NCBI GenBank assembly: GCA_038363925.1
Contig: JAQQWL010000015.1
Location: 496,001-560,000 of the forward strand
From: Apiospora phragmitis
Lineage: Eukaryota > Ascomycota > Sordariomycetes > Amphisphaeriales > Apiosporaceae
Reading direction: 5' to 3'
DNA length: 64,000 bases
Shown here: in pieces, positions 50,002-61,185 of the stretch
How the letters are laid out: each line of letters opens with the position of its first letter
Position numbering within the stretch: the first letter of the stretch is position 1
The notes under the pieces: generated by a model
The model's input: only the letters and a program-made list of their open reading frames with translations
Told to the model about the DNA's origin: nothing
Database searches by the model: none
Made by a program: the position numbers and the translations under genes

Positions 50002-51861
50002 ATATATCCTATAAGCAAATATCTTATATAAACGAATATCTTATTTTTTTACACCCTTTTTAATAAAATATAAATTAATTTTATTACAACGTATTTAATA
50101 TATTAAAATTAATTGGAATCCTTATCTCTAAATACTTCTATATTATTTTAATAAGTATACGTATTATGCCCGGGCTCTCCGTAAATTTTATAGCGTTATA
50201 AACGTGTCTTAAACGTTCTTATATAATTACTTTTCTAACGCGATTCGTTTTATAACTATTTATTAACGTTTTTTTAAAATTATAAGTCTTTTTTAATTTA
50301 TATATAAAATAATTTTTTATTTTATAGCCGTTTTTTTTAATACGGCAACGCCGGCTAAATATTTTATTTACTTTTCGAAGTATTATATTCTTACTTTTTA
50401 AAAGAGTAACACGGTATATAATATGCGTTATAATTTTTATAATTTAATTAAAACTAACTAAAATAAATATTAAAAAATTATTTTAATACCATATAATACG
50501 GTTTCGAACGTATTCGGTTTAAGATTAAACTTTAATCGGGTTATTTAAAGTTTTTAATTTTTAAAAAATAAATAGGTTAAAAAACGTCCCCGAAAGTATT
50601 AAAATATGTAGCTTTATATCTAATTATAAAATAATATATTCCGGATTATATAAAACGAATCCTATTTTTTAAAAACTTCCTTATATATTTAAAACGGTAA
50701 AAATCGCTTAAAACGCTTTTAAAAATGTTAATAAGAAATCTTCTTTTAAAATATAAATAATATACGCCTATATTAAAAATTTAATTTCTTTTTTATACGC
50801 TTTTTTTAATATATAAAAATAACCGATATTAAAAGGTTAAAATTTATATAATAAATAAAAAAGTATATAAAATATAATAATCGAGTTTTTTTTATAATAA
50901 AGCTTAAAAATTATCGAGTAATAATTTTCGTAACCGTTTAGAATTAAAAAATAATAATAACTTTTCGTATAAAACCTAATATATTAATTAAAATATTAAA
51001 TCTAGTCTTCGCTTTTTTTATTCGTAATCTAGTTATTTTTAATAACTACGATCACCCAGTCTTTCGGCAATAAGCTATTTTCGTATTAGGAAAAGAGGTA
51101 TGTTTTCCTAGTAAAAATAATATATAGAGAAATAGCGTAACCGTGTAATCCGACGTTTTAAATAATTATAACCTATTCTTAATTCTTTTATTATATTACT
51201 TTAAACTTTCCGTATTAATCGGAGGTAGTTACAATTATTTCGGACGAGATTTAGCCTATAAAAAAACCGGTCTTATTAAAGTTATAAATATCCTCTTTTT
51301 AGATCCTATATTTATAAATTATATTCCGTACGAAAGTAAACTACGCGCGATACGCGTTAGGATCTTTATAAAAGACTCTTTAATAATCGATTCTTTAATT
51401 AAAACGCGTATAGAGATCTAATTATTATTATATAAAATTAGAGGCTTAATTAACGCCGACGCGTCCCGCGTTATATAAATTAAATAATCTATTCGCTATA
51501 TCTTTTATATTATTTAACCGGGGAAAAAACCAATATATATTTAAATTAATAATATATTAAATAATCGCATCTTTTTCGAAATTTAAAAGCTTTCGAAAAT
51601 TTGTAGGTATTTCGCGTCGTATAGGTTAGCTATTTCGTTTACGCTGTAAGGTTTTCGATAAAACGTAATAAATTAATACAGCCTTTTATACGCTTAAAGT
51701 TAAGTCTTCCTAGAGCTCTTGAAGCGCTAGAATTATATTACTCTTTTTTTAAAGTTGTGGCATTTTCGGACGTAAAAGAATATAAAAAAAGGTTAATGCT
51801 ATAAGGAAATTTATAAAAGTGAGATATTCGCTTATATAAGATATTCGCTTGTGGGATACGT
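50002..51861 (-). mobile_element. Fot1-type DNA transposon D inside O
   Basis: 1,860 bp, identical in length to T3 and with the same ends (ATATATCC left, ACGTATCC right reversed) and tandem AAGCGAATATC units. TA flanks at 50000-50001 and 51862-51863. The transposase lies on the minus strand and is RIP-ruined. About 75 bp of copia sequence present in Q (near 44,235-44,310) seem to be missing at the insertion point. Confidence 0.87.
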
Positions 51862-54115
51862 TAAGCCTTTATTTAAAGCTTTTTAATTATTAAGAATAAA
51901 GCGGCGTTAGTATTTTAAAGCTCTTTTTAATAAATTTATTTATATAAGTTATTAAGGTTAAATTAGTCGGTTTATATAGTAATTTTTAAAAAATAAATAT
52001 CTTTATTAATAAGCTAGTAATAAAACGCGGCGTTTATTAAATAAGTAATACCTTATTATACGTCTTTTAAATTAAAGTAGTCGTACTTCTTTTTATTGTT
52101 TTTTAGCTCCTCTTTTTTCCTTTTTTAGTCTTAGATAAAATCCTCGTATTCGTTTTAAATAAAAAAATCTTAATATTATTATATATTTAAAGATATTAGG
52201 TTATTATATAAGTTTAGTTTTTAATTAAGTAATTTATTAATTAATAACTTTACTTATAATAAATTTAATAAGTTTTCTATTCGAACTGCCGGTTCTCGTA
52301 TAATAACCTAGATTAGAACGTGTTCGTAGGTCGCTACTTTTTATCTTCTCTTAATGGTCGGCTATTATACGGTAATTTATTATAATAGGTTAGTCGGTTT
52401 TTTTAATACGGTTATTTATAAACCGTTTATTAATTAAATACGTATCTATAGCCGGGTTTCGATATAGGTTTTTTATTAAATATCGTTTTAAGAACTTTTA
52501 ATTTATAATTATATTTAATAATATATAAAAGTTTAAAAATAACGTTTCGTATATTAGCTTTTAATTAATAAAACCGGGTATAAATTTCGGAACTTTTCGA
52601 TAAGCTTATATAATTAAAGTATAGAAAGCGATCTTTCTTTCGAATATTTTTTCGAAGGCTCGTTATACGAGTTAGAGCTTATTTAATAAGATTTTTAAAA
52701 CCTCGATAAATTATTTCTCGGCGTTTTTACTTTTTATTCGTACGAAAGAAGTTATTGTTTAGTCCGTGGAATATTATGCGTGGTTTATTATCGTATTAAA
52801 ATGCGAGTTTATAAGGTAGTATATTTCGTTCTATTGTTTTCGAGTTTAATATAATAAAGATAAAATATTTTCGTATAGTCGAAAAGAATATCCGAAAAGA
52901 TTATATAGTATTAGTTTTTTAATATATTTAGTTATTAATATATTTTCATAAATATCCGTACTTTAGTATAAAAAATATTATATAACTTACCGGTATAGTT
53001 TTTTTTATACCTTTAAAAAGGTAACGACCTTATTTTAATTAATTTTACCGTTATAAATAGCTCGGCTTAAAAAAATATCGTACTTTATAACGTATATTAA
53101 ACTAGATAATCGTACGGTCTAGTCCGGGCGGTACCGGAGTTAAAAAAAAAGAGATAATATTTTATAACGTTTAAGTACTTAGGAATTTAAGGTTAAACGT
53201 TAAGCCTACAGTTTCTCGTAATATCGTAAACGATTACTTCGTATAAAGACCGGGTGTTTCTTATTTAAGCGGCGGTTATTCGATTATTTATTTTAAAGAA
53301 GAGTATAGAATATCTTCTTTTCGAGTTTTCGAAATCGGTTCTATCGGTCGGTTTTATTAGTATATAAGAGCGGCCGGTAGTACTAAGCTTACGAGCTTAG
53401 CTTTAAAAGATCCGTTTATTAATATATCGATTCCGTATTTTTTAAAGTAATTAAAAAGCTCTTTTTAAAATATACGGTTAATTTAAACGAATTAATGCTT
53501 AGTTTATTCGTTAAACTTAGTAATAAATAATTTTTAAAAAGAGGTCTCTTTTATTTTTAATATATAATATTTTAAAAAGTATTATACGAGATACGTTATA
53601 AGTTATTTAAGCGATATTTTCTTAAAAAGTATTTTAAGGGCTTAAACTTTTAAAAATCGAGGTTAATAGTCTTTTTTTAAACTATTAATAAAATTTAAAT
53701 ATATTAAAATACTTCCTCGTATATAATTAGTTCGAGGTTTAAATTTAAGGCTAGGGTTATCGGTTCGTTTAAATTTAATACGTTTAAGCTCGGTTTCGAT
53801 TCGCTAATAATAATTAATTTTATTTTAATAAAGGTTATCGCTTTATAAATCGTATAATAAAGTTATTTAAATATATAATTATATATAGCTTAACTAGTTT
53901 CGCGTATAATTTAAAACTTAGTCTCCTCTTTATAATATTTACTTATAAAAAAGGGTTCCTCTTTATATAGTTAATTTAATTCGGCTTTTTTTCCGAATTT
54001 CTAACGGGCGGAAATTCTCGTGGCTTTTTAACACGGTCGCCTTTATATCGGTAGGGGTGTAAAACCGTCTCTTTACTCTTACTAATTTATAATCGCTACG
54101 AGTAACTATTAATTA

Positions 54116-54323
54116 ATATTAAATAAGCTATTTATATATATAGGGGTTTCGAGTTTAATCGAGGTTATATTACTATATTTTTATTATTTTTATCTATTTT
54201 TAATACGAGCTATAAGAGGTATTACATACCCCTTTTTATAAAATAAAAAAGGGTTCGTACGCGCAGATACGTAGCACCTTTTTTAGAGTAGTATAGAAAA
54301 CCTTAGTTCCTATTATTCTAATA
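54116..54323 (-). repeat. 5' LTR of copia O
   Basis: 208 bp. The reverse complement starts TATTAGAATAATAGGAAC and ends in a CTTATTTAATA-like sequence. Confidence 0.85.
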
Positions 54324-54326
54324 GTA

Positions 54327-56127
54327 TATCACTTTATAACCGACACCCCCCCTTAATTAACACCCTTGTATAGTATTAAAATAACTCACCGCTACCTTTT
54401 TTTATTACTTTATTTTTTAACTAATTTTAACGTAGTTTATTTTATTTTTTTAATATTATATTTATTTATTATTTATAATATTTACTATATAAAATAACAT
54501 TATTATTATAATTATTAATGTTATAAATAATAAATTAATACATTAAGTTTAAATTAAATTATGTTAAAGATTACGCTAGTTAACCGCCTTTATAAAACTA
54601 AATTAAAGCGAGAGGTTATAAAAGTTATTAAAAACTCTTTTTAATATTATAAAAGTATTTAATAGATTAAGTTTTAACTTAAAAAGCCTTTAATATAATA
54701 TCGATATATATATAAATTAAAGAACTAGCTTAACGAGTTTTAAACCTTAAAAGAGACTATTAATTACTCTGTAAAAAATAAATAAAAGCCTTTTTTAACG
54801 CCACTTAACTTTAAAAATAAAGAGGTAACATTAAATTAACTTTTAACGTATTAATAAAGCATTAATTAAAGTAATTCAGTTTTAATTTTTAATTAATTAC
54901 GTATATTTTAAGTTTAAACTATTAAACTTAAAGATAAGTATAATATAAACGAGCACGATATTTTAAAAAATTAAAGAAGTAATAGCTTTATAATAAATAA
55001 TTCGAAATCAAATTTTATTTAATAAAAATAGCTTAATTTAAAGTATAAAATAATTATATTAAAATATATATCGGCACTCGATAAGGCTATCCCTCCTTTA
55101 GGAATTTATAAGGGTAAATTTATCTAAGAGTAATAATTTCTTTAAAAACTCGATAAATTTTAAAGATAAAAGTTTAATATAAATAATAAAGGCTAAACGA
55201 ATAACGAGATCATTATTAAATAACTCGAAGATATTTTATATTAAAAACTACCTTAAATAATTTAAAAGATGCTCGTTTACTTATTTTAAATAAGTATAAT
55301 AGTTATATAACTATCGATTTTATATCCCTTTATTACTAGAATAACATTTATTTACTATTTTTACCCCTTTATTTATTATAATTTTTTTAAACCTTTAATA
55401 TTAAAGTTTTTAACCTTATAAAAGCTTATTATTAAAAAGAGATTAGTTTTTAACTTTATTAATAGATTTATCTTTTATTAATAAATAAAACTTTTTTATA
55501 TATTATATTAAACTTATAAAAAAGCTTTATTAGTTTAAAATATTAAACATGATTAATATAATAACAATCTTTAATTTATATATATTATTAAGCTGTTTAC
55601 TAGCCTTTTTTTACTTAAAAATAATAATTAAAAATAATTAAGAGAAATAATATAAGCTTTAATTAATTAAAATAAAGCTTTTATACTTATTTAAACAATT
55701 TTAATTAATAATATATTATAATTAATATTAATTTAAAGTATTAAATTTAATACTTTCATTTATTAAATTAAAATAACTTTATTATATAACATTAACTATT
55801 TAAAAAAATTTAAAAAAAAATATTATAAAAAGGATTATTTATTAATTAATGCGGAATTATAAATCTAGTCTTTTAAAGAGAAGTTAAAGCTTATAAGGCC
55901 TCGAAAAAAGCTAAGGGTATAGATTAGCCCGAATTCGAAATTCGCATCAATTAAAAGTATACAACGTACAAAAGAGGGGCTAGAAAAGGTTAAAATTAAG
56001 GAATCGGATTCTAAGATATCTATTATATCTATAGTCGAAAGCGATTACATTATAGTCCAAAATTAAAGGAATGGTGGCCATTTAGAGTTGGTGGTCGATT
56101 TCCGCGTTCTATTTTGATGGGGTGACA
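54327..56127 (+). mobile_element. Pogo/Fot-like DNA transposon relic F inside gene X
   Basis: TA at 54325-54326 and 56128-56129 bound 1,801 bp, nearly the length of C. Ends are TATCAC (left; TGTCAC implied by the O duplication GTATG) and, reversed on the right, TGTCACCCC. Beyond that the terminal repeats match only loosely. The plus strand near 55,340-55,470 reads like a decayed PPHxxHxxQPLDVGxFGPLK block of Fot1 transposases. The copia O target duplication includes the first two bases of F, so F was there first. Confidence 0.65.
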
Positions 56128-56312
56128 TACGTTATCCCTGCCTTTTTCAACAAGCGTACCACCTCGAGCATCTCAAAAGTCCCGGATCCGCTGTGGCTGG
56201 CCATTCGGTCTCCAAGTGCGCCGAAGTTGTCCGTCTCCATGACAGCCTGCTCGCTGGGATCAGTGATAGGAGGGGGCCATGGCTCGCCCATAGGCTGCTG
56301 AGGTGCGTTCAT

Positions 56313-56960
56313 CTCACGAGTCCGCACTCTGCTGGGGTTTGGTGTCCATAAAGTCGGTACGTACTCTTTTGCGCCAGTGTTGAGGGCGAATGCGCATCCG
56401 GAATTGGTAGAGGTAAAGAGCAAGGCGATTTGATTGCAGGTACTTACTCCAATCTCGCTAGATTTAACAGACGAATCAAATCTTATTGTTCTCATGTTCT
56501 GTTGTTGCCCCTCGGGCCAACAGTGGCCAGTCAGGATGACCAACATACCGATCTCTTATCTACAATCACCCCCAGCTTTACGAAGTGCTTTATCACAATT
56601 ATTGATCACTAAGACTTGGACTTTAAGCGCCATTTCAGTAGTGCAGGACACTGAGGATCTGTTGCAGTGATCTTTGAGTCACCCCATGGTGATTTTGCGA
56701 TTACAAGCATTGTGAGATTGCGCAACAATGGCGATTATTAGACATACAAATCGCTAAGTGAAACCATCCACTTACGAATATGCGGTCTATTCTGTCCTTC
56801 CAGCGATTTTCTGTGCTCTCAAGCTATCATCTAACTATGTTACGAACCGCCTGCTTTGAGAGATAAATTAGTACAGCCAGAGACAACTGCAGCTAGGCTT
56901 TGATCCTGAAGCTGTATCAACATCCCGTCTACCAAAACCAGCCTTAAATGACCTGCTCTG
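56313..56960. other. Divergent promoter region between genes X and Y
   Basis: 650 bp with no recognisable coding sequence, though the X reading frame extends upstream to 56546. It separates two divergently oriented, probably related genes. Confidence 0.5.
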
Positions 56961-57842
56961 ATGTCTGTGGCAGCACCGCGGCAAGGGCCGCAGAACGCAG
57001 TGGCGGCAACGACGATCCCGAACGGGTATGCGGCCGGAGAGGGTCAGCTGCTCAGTGACGCCAGTCAAGGATCCAACCGGGCTCAGCCCCTATGTGCTCT
57101 TGACTTCATCGTGGAGTTCTTCTAGGAGAATAGTACTTCCGTTGCTGCCATGGGGGGACTGGCGCTCAACCTTCGAGGCTCGTTGAGAGAAACGCACGAT
57201 GTGGATGTTGCTGTCGTTTGCGACATGCACACCCTACGTCAGTCCTGCATGAGCCATGTCCGGTATGTATCTGATAACAGCCCGAATCAACTACCCCTTC
57301 GAAAAAATATTGAATGTTCATGCCAGTATGAAAGTACCAATAGGCCCTGGATCAGGGGTAATGAGGGTGTTTGTCCAAGTGGGGCCACGGTATGGCGAAC
57401 AGGTTGGGGAACTGTGGGTGCAGGTGGATTTGATATTGCCAGGTAAGCGATCAATACTCTAATTGCGATACCATCAAGTCCATCCAATGGTTACTGACCA
57501 CAATGGCCAAGCTCAGGTTCGCTTGAAGCGCCGGAGAACCTGTCGGGCACCACAGAGACCATTGTAACACAAACCGCCACCGGCCCTAGGTCGTACGTTG
57601 TTATTGATTTGCTCCGACACTTTCAGGGCAAACTCGGCGCTTTCTTTATACGTAATGGGAAGAAGGATTATGAGGATTTCTTCTTCATGTGTAATAGGTT
57701 TTTCCAGCAGGTCGGAGGCTTCTGTGGCAGGTTGGACCTGCCTCAGCGGGAGCATTTCATGGAACAATACGCGAGGGAGAACCAAGGTTCTGCAATGGCA
57801 GCTCGGGTGAAGAATATGAAGCTGTTGCTGGGGTTGACTTGA
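56961..57842 (+). pseudogene. Nucleotidyltransferase-fold-like gene Y with one internal stop
   Basis: Three exons, 56961-57262, 57327-57442 and 57517-57842, with clean introns (GTATGT...GCCAG, 64 nt; GTAAGC...CTCAG, 74 nt). The frame holds across all exons except TAG at 57123-57125, where CAG is expected. The core reads MGGLALNLRGSLRETHDVDV (GG and a DVD acidic pair, as in nucleotidyltransferase folds), then SGVMRVFVQVGPRYGEQVGE and LWVQVDLILPG. The last exon has GKLGAFFIRNGKKDYEDFFF, typical of fungal hypothetical proteins of this group. A start at the internal ATG 57150 would still give most of the core. Its biological role is unknown. Confidence 0.7.
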
Positions 57843-58325
57843 CGTTATTGTACGTGGGGGTAGTGGCTTTTGGTTGTTACTCCTAGAGTGCTCTGCTTTG
57901 GCAGGCATCTATGGGTATGATCAAAAGATTCAACAGGGGTAAGCCCTGTTGGACTATGTCCTTACACGGCTTAGACCCATCCCTGGAACCCCCTGTGGGC
58001 GGGTGGCGCCACCTCAAGATAGCATTTCATATACGATGACTGCCCACCCGGACACTTCACTGGCGAAAACTTCGTGGAGCCACCTTCCTACACTGCGAGG
58101 TAATAGAGCGCGGACGTTTCGTTACATTCTCTGAGCCAAATATGACGATATGACAAGCAGCCGCGTGATCTGACGAAACCATGTGCACCGTATACCAATA
58201 TTGATTATTGTCTGACTTCTTTCTCGGAGCTTCAAGGCCATTCTATACTGTTCATCACCGCGATATTACCATTATACCAGTCATCTGTCCCAAGTACCAT
58301 CGGGAAGTCTGCCACATATCATGCA
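57843..58325. other. Intergenic, no gene seen
   Basis: 3' flank of Y and promoter of the flavin oxidoreductase. No recognisable feature. Confidence 0.5.
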
Positions 58326-59315
58326 ATGGCGTCAGGAGCGGAACCGACACACGACGTGCTTATCATAGGCGGCGGACCAGCAGGACTTGCCGCCGCCTTG
58401 GCCTTGTGCCGCCAGAACCACAACTCCATCATCTTTGACTCGGGCGAGTACCGTAACAGGTTCGCCACCGAGATGCACATGGTCTCGACATGGGACCATC
58501 GACCCCCTCGCGACTATCTGGCGGCCAGCCGAGCTGAGCTCACGCGGCGATATCCTGACCAGTGCATATTTGTGGATGGTGAGATCGCCACCATCAAGCG
58601 AGTCTCGGAGGGACCCAGTATCTTCGAAGCGTCCGATGCGGCTGGCAACCAATGGCGAGGCCAGAAAGTCATATTAGCCACGGGCGTTCGCGACCTCCTC
58701 CCCTTCATCGACGGACTCGACGACTGCTGGGGCCACGGAGTGGTGCACTGCCTCCTGTGCCACGGCCACGAGCAGCGCGGGGCCGAGTCCGTCGCCGTCC
58801 TCGCCCTGGACGCGTTCGCAGAACCGTCGGGGGTACTGCGCGTGGTACGGTCCTGCAAGCAGTTCGCGAAGCGCGTGCGCATCTACACGAACGGCAACAA
58901 GCGGGCCGCGACGCAGCTTCGACCGGTGGCGGCCAACGTAGCCGGCTGCGACGTGGAGGCGGGAGTCATCGAACGTCTAGAGATGGTGAAGGATGCCGAC
59001 GGTGGGCATGGGGAGGAGCGGCTTCACGTGGTGCTGGAGGGGGCCGAAGAGGGTGGTCTTACTAAGGAACATATGCACAGCTTCGCCATGTATCATGCGG
59101 GGACGGAGCAGGCCAGTTCGCTCGTGGAGGAGCTGGGCATCCAACTCGACGATGCGGGCAATATCAAGCTCGGGACGTTCGCGGAAACGTCGCAGCCGGG
59201 TATTTTTGCGGCAGGCGACTGTGCCTCTCGGCACAAGTTCGTCTCTATCGCATCTGGCACGGGTTTATTGGCTGGAGACGTCGCAGCGCAGCAATTGCAG
59301 GCCGAAGGCGCTTAG
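58326..59315 (+). CDS. Thioredoxin-reductase-like flavin oxidoreductase with CxxC (GliT-like)
   Basis: Single exon, 329 residues. The FAD-binding start is DVLIIGGGPAGLAAALALCR (glycines at 15, 16, 17 and 20), then the ATG-type motif KVILATGVRDLLP. The redox pair is in GVVHCLLCHGHE (Cys142, Cys145), and the C-terminal FAD motif is GIFAAGDCAS. This layout, with the CxxC in the HCxxCHG context, is that of the fungal dithiol oxidase subgroup (GliT and relatives), which closes disulfides in dithiol metabolites using oxygen. General thioredoxin reductases have CATC instead. Its proximity to an NRPS supports a pathway role, but the substrate is inference. The start ATG precedes ASGAEPTHD. Confidence 0.88.
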   Translation: MASGAEPTHDVLIIGGGPAGLAAALALCRQNHNSIIFDSGEYRNRFATEMHMVSTWDHRPPRDYLAASRAELTRRYPDQCIFVDGEIATIKRVSEGPSIFEASDAAGNQWRGQKVILATGVRDLLPFIDGLDDCWGHGVVHCLLCHGHEQRGAESVAVLALDAFAEPSGVLRVVRSCKQFAKRVRIYTNGNKRAATQLRPVAANVAGCDVEAGVIERLEMVKDADGGHGEERLHVVLEGAEEGGLTKEHMHSFAMYHAGTEQASSLVEELGIQLDDAGNIKLGTFAETSQPGIFAAGDCASRHKFVSIASGTGLLAGDVAAQQLQAEGA

Positions 59316-60240
59316 ATTGGCGCATGAAGAACTGCTTGGTGCATCAAGTGCAGGAGATCCCATGTGTGATGGCTGGGGTCCATAGGCCGGAACTTTGAGG
59401 TGCTACTTAACCGCAAAGAACTGCATTCACCGTGTAGCTCAGCTCCCGTAGTGCTCTCTCCATAGCAGTATGAAACTTCAATTGGGTTCTCTACAGCCCG
59501 TAGCCATCCTGGGGTGATCCATAACCTAAGAAAGCATTCGGTTGCGGAGGCCTAGGCGGCCGAGAGCTCCGGGCGCCTCAAACGCCCGCGCTGTAGAGCA
59601 CAGGTACTGTAGCTGCAACCATCATTTCTCTAACCCCGATACTCTGCCTGAATGCACATGTCCTTCCCCAGAATCCCAGCCCCCGTGATAGCGGGTCGAA
59701 ATGCGACGGTACTGACTCGTGCGGTGGTGCCACCCGAGCCAAGACGTTGCGGACTGTAGTCCCTGCAGAAACAGCTATCATACACACGACTGGCGAATTG
59801 GGGTCCCCTCTTTATCATCAGTTTACCAGCAGCGCAGTAGCCTCGACTTTTCGGACAGAGAGTTCGTAGGAGTCGGGGTCTCGGGCTCCAACATCTTTAA
59901 GTCCAGAGACCTATCTCTGGATTTCTACTCATCCAACCCCTGGGCCACGTCCTACGTATTGCAATGCAAGATGAGCTAGTAGTGTCTGGTGGTACCACGA
60001 CCTTGACTAGTTATGTTAAGTAATCATCAGAACTTGACGGAAAATAAAGTATGAATAGTTCATCGTTCCAAATCCCTCTCATAACAAATCACCTTGTACA
60101 TGTTTCTTGAATCTATTTCCGGACTCTAGCTGACCTCTTGACCACGATACTTGAACTACGACCCCTGATTTCATTTTGAACCCCCCGCAAATACACATAG
60201 ACGCATCTTCATTTCCAAGACGGGCTCACCACCTCACACC
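59316..60240. other. Intergenic, no gene seen
   Basis: 0.9 kb between two co-directional genes. The ORFs present show no family resemblance. Confidence 0.5.
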
Positions 60241-61185
60241 ATGTCCACCAACCCTTTGGCCACAGACATAACACATATTCTAACTCTGAAGGACGGGCGA
60301 ACGCTCTGCTACAGCACCCATGGCGCGAGCGGGTCCAACCCCGCCGAGCTACCCACGGTATTCCACTTCCATGGCTTCCCCGGATCGCATCACGAGGGCC
60401 ACGCAGTCCACAAGGCCGCCTTGACCCACGGTCTCCGGATCGTCTCGGTGAGCCGGCCAGGGTACGCTGGCTCGAGCCCGGAACCGAAGCGAACCATCAG
60501 CTCCTTCGCGTTTGACGTGCTCGAGCTTGCCGACCACCTACACATCCAGCGCTTTGCCGTCCTGGGCATCTCCGGAGGCGGCTCCTACGCGGTAGGCTGC
60601 CTCTTGAAGATCCCGGCCGACCGGCTCGCCGGCACCATGGTGGTCTCGGGAATGTACCCGACGAGCCTGGGCCTCAGCGAGATGATGCTATCGAACCGCT
60701 TCATCTTCAATCTGGCCCCCTGGGCCCCCTGGCTGATCGGTTACCTCTTCGACAGCAGCATCGCTACAGCCGCGCAGGACGTGGCGCACCCGGAGCGGCT
60801 GAAGGAAACGCTCGCGGGGGGCTTCAAGAGCATGCCGGCCGAGGACCGCCGGGTCGTAGAGGCTGATGGCGGCACGCTCCTCGACATCTTCACCACGAGC
60901 ATGCGGGAGGCGTTCCGGGACGGTTCCGCGGGGGCCGCGTACGAGGCGGCGCTGTTTGGCAACCCCTGGGATTTCGAACTCGACCAATTGCCCGTGAGGA
61001 CGGGGGAGCTGGTGATCTACCACGGTGGGAAGGATATTCATGTCCCGCTTAGGATGGCCAGAGAGGCTGTAGCGAGGATGAACGGGGCGCAGCTCCTCGT
61101 GGAAGAAAACGAGGGGCATACCCTCGGATTCTGTAAAACGGATGAGATTATGGGCAAGTTAAGGCAGATGCTAGTGAAAGATTAG
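60241..61185 (+). CDS. Alpha/beta hydrolase
   Basis: Single exon, 314 residues, with a Kozak-like CACACC before ATG. The oxyanion hole is HFHGFPGSH. The nucleophile elbow is LGISGGGS (Ser111), the acid is in YHGGKDIHVP (Asp265) and the base is in NEGHTLGF (His293), so the triad is complete. VSRPGYAGSSP is a typical strand-4 motif of the soluble hydrolase group. Substrate unknown. It lies between the CxxC oxidoreductase and the NRPS and could be part of the same cluster. GC-rich codon use is like its neighbours. Confidence 0.9.
   Translation: MSTNPLATDITHILTLKDGRTLCYSTHGASGSNPAELPTVFHFHGFPGSHHEGHAVHKAALTHGLRIVSVSRPGYAGSSPEPKRTISSFAFDVLELADHLHIQRFAVLGISGGGSYAVGCLLKIPADRLAGTMVVSGMYPTSLGLSEMMLSNRFIFNLAPWAPWLIGYLFDSSIATAAQDVAHPERLKETLAGGFKSMPAEDRRVVEADGGTLLDIFTTSMREAFRDGSAGAAYEAALFGNPWDFELDQLPVRTGELVIYHGGKDIHVPLRMAREAVARMNGAQLLVEENEGHTLGFCKTDEIMGKLRQMLVKD

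Larger units (their letters stand above)
28019..54323 (-). mobile_element. Copia LTR retrotransposon O, host of a large nest
   Basis: 5-bp duplications GTATG (28014-28018) and GTATA (54324-54328, one G-to-A) flank it. LTRs of 206 and 208 bp are at 28019-28224 and 54116-54323; the ends TATT...AATA derive from TG...CA. It is transcribed on the minus strand. RNase H sequence lies near 28.5-28.9 kb and the gag/protease side near 53-54 kb; most of it aligns with Q. Subtracting B, the solo LTR plus gypsy, Q and D leaves about 5.88 kb, in line with 5.78 kb for Q without C. Every coding region is full of RIP stops. Confidence 0.88.
27290..56312 (-). pseudogene. Host gene X, split by 28 kb of transposons
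   Basis: The C-terminal part is 28013-27950 and 27901-27290, joined by a 48-nt intron (GTGAGT, ACTAAC, AAAG). It reads SCIVGTHPFGYYGARRIPM, VWELCVPDTQLQCAAELF and further to ERTNV. The N-terminal part lies at 56312-56130, starting MNAPQQPMGEP and ending with EMLEVVRLLKKAGITYV. Fungal proteins of this type join a 'LL..AGI' helix to a 'GA.R.P..WE.CVP' segment, so the two parts belong together. Element F and copia O sit exactly between them. Two more lesions exist: TGA at 27712-27710 inside the conserved part and a one-base frame offset across the transposon junction. I cannot name the function. The family looks like the fungal nucleotidyltransferase-fold hypotheticals, as does the neighbouring gene Y. 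Confidence 0.75.

Noticed and set aside
28100..56060. AT-rich block considered as a centromere or a mitochondrial insertion
   Set aside because: LTRs, target duplications and transposase/RT remnants explain it as nested, RIP-mutated transposons; no mitochondrial gene is visible.
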